Assembly: GCA_947178465.1 (NCBI GenBank)
Contig: CAMWYL010000136.1
Span: forward strand, 1-8,145
Direction: 5' to 3'
Source of the DNA: an uncultured Lachnospiraceae bacterium
GTDB taxonomy: Bacteria; Bacillota; Clostridia; Lachnospirales; Lachnospiraceae
Length of the DNA stretch: 8,145 nt
A model generated the notes under the pieces. That model had not been told where the DNA came from and ran no database searches. It worked only from the letters and a program-made list of their open reading frames with translations. Of this stretch, positions 1 to 4,597 are shown piece by piece. Every line of letters starts with the position of its first letter. The stretch's first letter is position 1. Position numbers and translations under genes: made by a program.

Positions 1-675
1 TGGACGTATCTGAACCTGTTTGATACACCGGATTACAGAAATCGTGGTATGGAATGGGTACCGTACACGACACCGGCAAGCAAGAGCGGATATGTATTCG
101 GTGTATTGGACTTCGGCGGTATTTCTTCCGCTACAGAGCATCCGAGAGAGGCTTACGAGCTTCTGAAGTGGATGGGCTGGGGTGCAGAAGGCTGGCAGGC
201 TAAGCTGGACGCTTATCAGGATGTTGAGACGTATGCGGATCTTCCACTTTACAGACAGGCAATGCCTTGCCCGATCACAACCGATGAGGCGATCTGGAAG
301 GAGTTCCAGGAGTCCTTCTATCCGACGGCACAGACAAGAACTTATCAGTCTGTTTATGACCCTGTAAACGGTGAGGACCTTGTTACGGCAGATGAGGATA
401 CCAAGTATGGTAAGTACTTTGACGACTTCTTCGCAAACTGCAAGAATCCGGTTCCGTTTGGCGACTGCCAGATCCCCGGTTTCGCAGACTTCCTGGCAAC
501 CTCTTACTTTGCGGTAGGCGATACCTTGGGCGTTGAGGATCAGGTTCGTCTGGAAGGTAAGAATGCAAATGACTTTGCGGCAGAGCTTGAGCAGAAGGGC
601 TATGATGCAAATCAGGCAGCTTTGGCAGCGGCAAAGGAAGCATACTCCATGATTGGAATTGAGTTGAATTACTAA
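1..675 (+). CDS. Sugar ABC transporter, extracellular solute-binding protein (family 1), 3' part
   Basis: The reading frame is open from the first base and ends at TAA 673-675. The 224 visible residues are the C-terminal part, so the start, signal peptide and N-terminal lobe lie outside the window. The visible part has the pattern of Bacillota family 1 sugar-binding proteins: a Gly/aromatic-rich segment (SGYVFGVLDFGGISS), then a helix like those where such proteins list residues after 'HPREAYELLKWM', aromatic-rich ligand-lobe sequence, and a final amphipathic helix with the typical A-A-L-A-A-A-K-E-A ending. Such proteins are anchored outside the cell membrane and deliver oligosaccharides to two permeases. 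The next gene is a secreted GH43 glycosidase, which suggests a plant-polysaccharide substrate such as arabino-oligosaccharides (inference). The family call is fairly firm; the ligand is not known. Confidence 0.8.
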   Translation, partial: WTYLNLFDTPDYRNRGMEWVPYTTPASKSGYVFGVLDFGGISSATEHPREAYELLKWMGWGAEGWQAKLDAYQDVETYADLPLYRQAMPCPITTDEAIWKEFQESFYPTAQTRTYQSVYDPVNGEDLVTADEDTKYGKYFDDFFANCKNPVPFGDCQIPGFADFLATSYFAVGDTLGVEDQVRLEGKNANDFAAELEQKGYDANQAALAAAKEAYSMIGIELNY

Positions 676-687
676 TATAAAGCAAAA

Positions 688-721
688 ACAATAAGGGGCG
701 TTGAAAAACGTCCCTTATTGT
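688..721. terminator. Long hairpin after the binding-protein gene
   Basis: A 15-bp stem (688-702 with 707-721, one G-T pair) closes a GAAA tetraloop 13 bases after the stop codon. The + strand lacks a run of T after the stem, the T residues being inside the right arm. The minus strand has TTTTTGCTTT after the stem, so the terminator signature is better in the direction where no gene is seen. On the + strand it probably acts as a partial terminator or a 3'-end stabiliser, allowing high binding-protein mRNA with some read-through into the GH43 gene. Confidence 0.7.
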
Positions 722-733
722 CCGATTGGGTGC

Positions 734-747
734 TGAAAACGCTGTAA
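734..747 (+). promoter_or_regulatory. cre-like / LacI-family operator-like site
   Basis: TGAAAACGCTGTAA matches the cre consensus TGWNANCGNTNWCA at every specified position except the penultimate C. It has the central CG usual for LacI/CcpA-family operators and sits between the hairpin at 688-721 and the GH43 start. A LacI-family gene lies at 6910-7926, but neither that protein nor CcpA can be tied to this site from sequence. No convincing -35/-10 pair was seen in 722-810. Confidence 0.3.
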
Positions 748-810
748 GGGACGCAGGTAATGTGGTGTCTGTGTCAAGGATTGCGGGCGGCTCGGAAAGG
801 CAAGAGGGTT

Positions 811-2460
811 ATGATGAAAATAAACAGAAAGGTGTGGATGGCAGCGGCTCTGGCGGTAATAGGCATGATGCTTGGAGGCTGTAGTGGAGACGCGGCGGTA
901 GAGGAGGCTGCTACGGAAGCGGCAGACAAGGAAATGGAAGAAACTCACGAGAGTACCCTGACGGAGGAAGCAGAGACGAAGACAGAAGCAGCAGAAGAGA
1001 CGGAAGAAAAAATGACAGAAGTGTCATACAGCCGTGTGTCTGTCCACGACCCTTCGGTGGTGTATGACAATGGGACGTATTATATTTTCGGTTCCCATAT
1101 GGCATGGGCAAAAAGCACGGACTTGATGAATTGGGAGTCCTTTCAGATGAATATCAATGCGGAGTATCCGGAGTTGTTTGGCAGGGAATGGGAGGCGTAC
1201 TGTAAGACGGCCTCGAACCCGAACCTGAACGGGAATCTGTGGGCGCCGGATGTGATTTATAATCCGAATATGGAGAAATACTGCCTGTATATGAGTGTAA
1301 ACGGGGACGACTGGAACTCGGTGATTGTGATGCTTACCGCAGACAGCATTGAGGGACCGTATGAATATGGCGGTCCTGTGGTGTATTCCGGATTTAATAC
1401 CGATTCGCATAAGGTGGAGCTTACGGATGTATATCAGGTGTTGGGAGAGGATGCCAATCTTACCCGGTACCAGAATATCAAAAACACGAAGCTCAACTGC
1501 ATTGACCCTTGTGTGCTCTTTGATGACGACGGCGGTCTTTGGATGACATACGGTTCATGGTTTGGCGGACTTTATATCCTGAAGCTGGATGAAAATACAG
1601 GGCTTCGGGACTATGAGACCACATATGAGACCGTTGCGAACGAATCGGATGCATATTACGGGTATAAGCTGCACGGCGGGTTTGGCGTTTCAGGGGAAGG
1701 TCCCTATATCATAAAGAAGGACGGTTACTATTATCTCTTTGTTTCCTACGGCGGTCTGGTGGCGGACGGCGGATATCAGATGCGTATTTTCCGTTCGGAG
1801 AGCATCACGGGTCCGTATGTGGATGAGGCCGGGAACAATGCGGTATATACGAGGGAATGTAACGACCTCTTTGAGAAGGTCGGCGTTCGGATTATGGGCT
1901 CCTATGACTGGACCGGCAATCGGGAAATCCGGGTTGCACAGGGACATAATTCTGCTTATGTTGCAGAGGACGGAAAGATTTACCTGATATACCACTCACG
2001 CTTTGCGGGCGGAAAGAACGGCATCCCCGAGGCGCATGAGGTACGGGTGCAGCAGCTTTTCGTGAACGAGGACGGCTGGCTGGTGGCGGCGCCCTATGAA
2101 TACGCGGGAGAGGAGTTGAGCCTGACCGGATATGATATGGCGCAGATGTGCGGAAATTATGAGTTTATCGTGCATATGCCGACCGCCTATTACCAGAAAG
2201 CCGGCAATTCAACGATTGGCATTATGCAGCTCTCCAATATAACATTAAATGAAGACGGGAGCGTGACCGGAGATTTGGCGGGAAGCTGGACTTATGAGGA
2301 AGGAAGCCCGAACATGACGATAACGGTTGACAATGTGACTTATAAGGGCGTATTTCTGGAAATGCCCAGCGAGCAGTTGTATTTTAATCCCAATCAGAGA
2401 AAGGTAGTTATGACCTTTACGGTGTTGGGGGACAATGTGACCGCGTGGGGAAGCAAGTAA
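811..2460 (+). CDS. Secreted lipoprotein GH43 glycosidase, endo-arabinanase-like
   Basis: Start: ATG 811 (or the adjacent ATG 814) is preferred over an in-frame ATG at 760, because AAGAGGG lies at 802-808 and translation then begins with a lipoprotein signal: basic start, hydrophobic stretch, lipobox LGGC with Cys24. Residues 25-70 are a Glu/Ala/Thr-rich linker, as in surface lipoproteins. The five-bladed propeller of GH43 covers about 77-430. Its catalytic trio is visible: Asp80 in VHDPSVV (general base), Asp232 in CIDP (pKa modulator) and Glu296 in SGEGP (general acid). His379 in GHNS fits the metal-site His of arabinanases. NLWAPDV is another family motif. Residues 446-549 look like the beta-barrel C-terminal domain (GH43_C2 type) of Abn2-like endo-alpha-1,5-L-arabinanases. 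The enzyme would cut arabinan at the cell surface. GH43 is firm; arabinanase rather than xylosidase/arabinofuranosidase activity is probable only. Confidence 0.9.
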   Translation: MMKINRKVWMAAALAVIGMMLGGCSGDAAVEEAATEAADKEMEETHESTLTEEAETKTEAAEETEEKMTEVSYSRVSVHDPSVVYDNGTYYIFGSHMAWAKSTDLMNWESFQMNINAEYPELFGREWEAYCKTASNPNLNGNLWAPDVIYNPNMEKYCLYMSVNGDDWNSVIVMLTADSIEGPYEYGGPVVYSGFNTDSHKVELTDVYQVLGEDANLTRYQNIKNTKLNCIDPCVLFDDDGGLWMTYGSWFGGLYILKLDENTGLRDYETTYETVANESDAYYGYKLHGGFGVSGEGPYIIKKDGYYYLFVSYGGLVADGGYQMRIFRSESITGPYVDEAGNNAVYTRECNDLFEKVGVRIMGSYDWTGNREIRVAQGHNSAYVAEDGKIYLIYHSRFAGGKNGIPEAHEVRVQQLFVNEDGWLVAAPYEYAGEELSLTGYDMAQMCGNYEFIVHMPTAYYQKAGNSTIGIMQLSNITLNEDGSVTGDLAGSWTYEEGSPNMTITVDNVTYKGVFLEMPSEQLYFNPNQRKVVMTFTVLGDNVTAWGSK

Positions 2461-2493
2461 ACGCAAATATCAAAAGAGTAATTGGGAATTTTG

Positions 2494-2533
2494 AAGCCGG
2501 CAGATTGTACGGGAATTGTACACTGCCGGCTTT
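2494..2533 (+). terminator. Hairpin terminator after the GH43 gene
   Basis: A 10-bp stem AAGCCGGCAG/CTGCCGGCTT (2494-2503 with 2523-2532) continues, after a 2-base bulge, as a 5-bp stem TGTAC/GTACA (2506-2510 with 2518-2522) over loop GGGAATT. It lies 33 bases after the GH43 stop and is followed only by a short T-rich tail (TTTGACAAATTT). It marks the end of the carbohydrate block. Confidence 0.6.
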
Positions 2534-2873
2534 GACAAATTTAAGGTAAATTGCATTGTAAGCAAGGACGTTTTTCTGTATAATTATGGTGCGGCGGGAG
2601 CAATCGGTATCGTATTTCCTGTTGCGGATTTTTTAAATTTGAAAATTTCTGGCGGCGTGGATATCTTGGGGATGCCTATGATAAGATATGAATATGGCAA
2701 TATTTCCCAATTGACAAGGTCGTCGCATTTTTATTAGGGGGACATCGAATTAAGATTTTTAAACTGGTGGTTTATATAAGATTATCAGAAGCGTTTAAAT
2801 GATGGTAAATAGGTGGAAAAATTTGCAAAGAATATTTGCTTTTATTCGTTTTGCGTTCCTTAAAGGAGATTTC
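2534..2873. other. 340-base stretch without a convincing gene
   Basis: An open frame of 73 codons starts at ATG 2516, inside the terminator hairpin. It has no ribosome binding site and no recognisable family, so it is not called. The stretch is AT-rich and contains a sigma-A-like promoter (2556-2584) and, nearer the next gene, a weaker pair TTAAGA 2750-2755 / TATATA 2773-2778 with 17-base spacing. The latter could drive the gene at 2874. It may include remnants of lost genes, but none could be identified. Confidence 0.5.
2556..2584 (+). promoter_or_regulatory. Sigma-A-like promoter TTGTAA-17-TATAAT
   Basis: -35 TTGTAA at 2556-2561 (4 of 6 consensus bases), 17-base spacer, perfect -10 TATAAT at 2579-2584. 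It would begin a transcript near 2591 running into the AT-rich island with a leader of about 280 bases before the Imm3-like gene. It is called on sequence match alone. Confidence 0.45.
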
Positions 2874-3239
2874 ATGATTTTTGAATACGATGAATTAAAA
2901 GAAGCTGTAACAGAAGATTTTGAGCGATTTTATCAGATGGGATTCAGTGAAACACAAATATTTCCCGCTGTTTTGGACGAATACAAGTATGGAGAAGATT
3001 TCTGCCAGGCAGAAAATGTTTGCATCCATATATTCTTGGCAATGAATTATGCGAAAAATGGATTAAATTTTAAGATAATTACAGAAGAATTAAACCATTT
3101 TATCACTGAAGAAAGTGAACAAGAAGTTCGGGCCACATTAGGAAACGAATTTGTAAAATACGTTGCGGATTTAGCGTTGCTGATGAAAAACATCAGTTGG
3201 GAACACAAAAGTTCATTGGGACTAATGAAAGAGGGTTGA
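2874..3239 (+). CDS. Small Imm3-like immunity protein
   Basis: ATG 2874 is chosen because AAAGGAG (2862-2868) sits 5 bases before it; an upstream in-frame ATG at 2799 has no such site. The product is 121 residues, cytosolic (no signal or membrane segment), acidic and probably all-helical. It opens with FEYDELKEAVTEDFERF and continues with GF.E.QI...LDEY and EDFCQAENVCIHIFLAMNY. This matches my recollection of the pattern of Imm3 proteins, which neutralise the toxin domains of polymorphic toxins in Bacillota. No toxin gene lies next to it; downstream is a decayed gene of another immunity-type family, so it appears to be an orphan. The last 15 or so residues (after LLMKNI) may be divergent. The gene is clearly real; the family is moderately supported, and its toxin partner is unknown. 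Confidence 0.65.
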   Translation: MIFEYDELKEAVTEDFERFYQMGFSETQIFPAVLDEYKYGEDFCQAENVCIHIFLAMNYAKNGLNFKIITEELNHFITEESEQEVRATLGNEFVKYVADLALLMKNISWEHKSSLGLMKEG

Positions 3240-3659
3240 AACAATATTGGAAAAACTATGTGAGAACTTTCCGGAAAAAATGGAAATGTAAAAAGTTTAA
3301 TGAGTGGAAAAATGTTGGTCTTTTTGCTGCTGTTAATGTAAAAAGGAATAGGAAATATTGATGAAGAGGCAGTTGAATTATATTGGGACTGGTTGAAATA
3401 TGCGGAAAAGAATGCTGAACTATTGATTCGATAGGGATTTACTCCTTCTTTTTATGAGTTTTATGGGGTGGATCAAAGGATGGTTAAATCCCCTGATGAA
3501 ATGTGTCAGCTGCTGATTATGGAGTCTTTCGTACTATTTCTTCAGGATAATACAATCACAATGGGAAGTTGCTTGTCAAATCCTGGGTTTATGTTCGGGC
3601 ATTACATTGAGTACGATTGGGACCGTGAGTGGAATTTGATTTATTCTTATATTTGTTAA
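3236..3659 (+). pseudogene. Decayed DUF2262-like (immunity-type) gene
   Basis: Three stretches join into one protein-like sequence. From about 3290 one frame encodes KKFNEWKNVGLFAAVNVK. After the A5 run at 3340-3344 the reading must move by one base, giving GIGNIDEEAVELYWDWLKYA and so on to an amber TAG at 3432-3434. The same frame then continues GFTPSFYEFYGVDQRMV... to TAA 3657-3659, with FGHYIEYDWD near the end. That last motif, after a hydrophobic strand and a short acidic turn, resembles the C-terminal pattern of DUF2262-type proteins, which occur beside polymorphic toxins. The 5' end is uncertain: TTG 3236 and TTG 3247 both open upstream, in different frames, and an A6 run (3275-3280) could hold a further frameshift. 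The fragment from GTG 3468 alone is unlikely to function. If the lesions are sequencing errors, the gene would be intact. Confidence 0.6.
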
Positions 3660-3696
3660 AATAGGCGGGAACGTTTTTGTGAAAAAAGGCGAATAA

Positions 3697-4206
3697 ATGG
3701 AAAGACATGTATATACTTTATTAAAAGGCAGGTGGGGAATAAGTATTGCCATATATGGACAAATTTTTGACAAAGAATTTTTTAGGGATGATAGTATCAT
3801 TGTGGAAGATGGAATATACCTTTCATTTTCCAAAGAACCTTTAATAAAAAATGAGATATTTTGTAAAGAAGATAGGGAATCAATTTTCAGGGCTGTTAAG
3901 ATGGTTGGGGATAATATTGTTTCTAACAGCCCGTTTCACAATAATACAGTCATTCAAATATGCAGCTTGCAATATAGTTTGTGCTATTATCAGGAAGAAG
4001 CTATGATTGCAGCTATGCTTAATTGGTGTTCCAAGACCTTTCATTTTGAACTTAAAAATATAGACAGCAGATTTGATTATGAAAATAACAAATATTTTTT
4101 TGTTTTCCATAATCACCTTCCCACGGTGCAGGATGATTTCGGTAAGCAGATGCACTGCGACTGTGATTGCATCGGAGACGAGAACTTCGAGGAGCGCTTA
4201 TGTTGA
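3697..4206 (+). CDS. Unrecognised 169-aa protein of the immunity-type island
   Basis: ATG 3697 is preceded by AAAGGCG (3685-3691), about 6 bases away. The product is 169 residues with no signal peptide and no membrane segment, and it is rich in Phe, Tyr, Ile and Asn in its first 140 residues. Nothing in it identifies a family to me. Its place 37 bases after the decayed DUF2262-like gene and near an Imm3-like gene suggests another immunity or accessory protein (inference from context only). The last 30 residues differ from the rest: from about 4118 the DNA becomes GC-richer and the protein turns acidic and Cys-rich (MHCDCDCIGDENFEERLC). This suggests that the AT-rich gene was joined to a different 3' end, or that its own 3' end was replaced. 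No terminator follows at once. Confidence 0.6.
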   Translation: MERHVYTLLKGRWGISIAIYGQIFDKEFFRDDSIIVEDGIYLSFSKEPLIKNEIFCKEDRESIFRAVKMVGDNIVSNSPFHNNTVIQICSLQYSLCYYQEEAMIAAMLNWCSKTFHFELKNIDSRFDYENNKYFFVFHNHLPTVQDDFGKQMHCDCDCIGDENFEERLC

Positions 4207-4232
4207 GGTAAGAGATTTTACGAAAAGTTCAG

Positions 4233-4261
4233 TTTTCAAAAGATAATATCTGATGTATAAT
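4233..4261 (+). promoter_or_regulatory. Sigma-A-like promoter TTTTCA-17-TATAAT
   Basis: -35 TTTTCA at 4233-4238 (4 of 6), 17-base spacer, perfect -10 TATAAT at 4256-4261. It lies just after the 169-aa gene. It is followed at 4273 by a strong ribosome-binding-like sequence, but only very short frames follow, for example MYNKSSEGR from ATG 4253. The gene it once served may be lost. Confidence 0.4.
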
Positions 4262-4320
4262 AAAAGCAGCGAAGGAAGGTGATATTTCTGTATACTGCTT
4301 ACTTGCTAAAAAGCACACAT

Positions 4321-4358
4321 TTTAAGATGGCCGACAAACGAGTGGTTGCCATTTTAAA
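4321..4358. repeat. 11-bp inverted repeat
   Basis: TTTAAGATGGC (4321-4331) pairs with GCCATTTTAAA (4348-4358), with one G-T pair and a 16-base loop. Both flanks are AT-rich, so it may be a weak bidirectional terminator separating the island from the regulated leader to its right. Confidence 0.45.
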
Positions 4359-4391
4359 TTGTTAAGAGACCGGAAAACTAGGTTATGCAAT

Positions 4392-4400
4392 TGGTATAAT
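4392..4400 (+). promoter_or_regulatory. Extended -10 promoter TGGTATAAT
   Basis: TGG directly precedes a perfect TATAAT (4395-4400), the TGnTATAAT form that can work with a poor -35; no good -35 is seen at the right distance. A transcript would start near 4406-4408 at the edge of the 18-bp palindrome, and could end at the terminator at 4465-4505, giving an RNA of roughly 100 bases. Confidence 0.45.
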
Positions 4401-4408
4401 TGGCAAAA

Positions 4409-4426
4409 TATTTTGATATCAAAATA
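4409..4426. promoter_or_regulatory. 18-bp perfect palindrome, candidate operator
   Basis: TATTTTGATATCAAAATA is perfectly self-complementary over 18 bases. It starts 8 bases after the -10 box at 4395-4400, so a bound dimeric repressor would cover the transcription start. The shape (AT-rich, TTGAT/ATCAA half-sites with no spacer) would suit a winged-helix dimer such as a MarR-type protein, but no such regulator is encoded in the window. Confidence 0.45.
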
Positions 4427-4464
4427 ATAATTTAAAGACGCATAAAAACCATGTATTTCAGTAT

Positions 4465-4505
4465 GCAGACAACGAACTATATCAACGAAACAGTTGTCTG
4501 CTTTT
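4465..4505 (+). terminator. Intrinsic terminator in the leader region
   Basis: A 9-bp perfect stem GCAGACAAC/GTTGTCTGC (4465-4473 with 4493-4501) with a 19-base loop is followed at once by TTTTCTTATGTT. It lies between the two extended -10 promoters, so it either ends a short RNA begun near 4407 or acts as an attenuator upstream of the M3 peptidase gene. Confidence 0.65.
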
Positions 4506-4521
4506 CTTATGTTCATTTTAC

Positions 4522-4530
4522 TGCTATAAT
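4522..4530 (+). promoter_or_regulatory. Extended -10 promoter of the M3 peptidase gene
   Basis: TGC then perfect TATAAT (4525-4530) makes an extended -10 element; the base run 17 upstream (TTTTCT 4502-4507) is a poor -35 and overlaps the T-tail of the terminator. Transcription would begin near 4537, giving a leader of about 60 bases before ATG 4598. Confidence 0.5.
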
Positions 4531-4567
4531 ACTTTTATACAGATTTGGAGGAATGATTCCTGTTTGA

Positions 4568-4582
4568 GCCGCCAAAGGCGGC
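4568..4582 (+). repeat. GC-rich hairpin beside the M3 peptidase ribosome binding site
   Basis: GCCGCC AAA GGCGGC is a perfect 6-bp all-GC stem with a triloop. It ends two bases before the GGAGG (4585-4589) used by the M3 peptidase gene, in otherwise AT-rich sequence. It could stabilise the 5' end or influence ribosome access. Confidence 0.55.
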
Positions 4583-4597
4583 ATGGAGGATTTTGAC

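Larger units (their letters stand above)
4207..4597. other. Signal-rich non-coding stretch before the M3 peptidase gene
   Basis: No gene with a good ribosome binding site is seen on either strand. In order it contains a sigma-A-like promoter (4233-4261), a near-consensus Shine-Dalgarno AAGGAAGGTGAT (4273-4284) without a proper start codon, an 11-bp hairpin (4321-4358), an extended -10 promoter (4392-4400), a palindrome (4409-4426), a terminator (4465-4505), a second extended -10 (4522-4530) and a GC hairpin (4568-4582). A 38-codon open frame (ATG 4451 to TGA 4565-4567) spans the terminator but lacks a ribosome binding site. Confidence 0.6.

Noticed and set aside
2711..2716. TTGACA as the -35 of a promoter for the Imm3-like gene
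   Set aside because: No -10-like sequence occurs at 16-18 bases downstream.
2516..2737. 73-codon open frame after the GH43 gene
   Set aside because: Its start lies inside the terminator hairpin, no ribosome binding site precedes it and the product resembles nothing I know.
2799..2873. Longer start for the Imm3-like gene at ATG 2799
   Set aside because: No ribosome binding site there, while AAAGGAG sits ideally before ATG 2874, where the family-like sequence begins.
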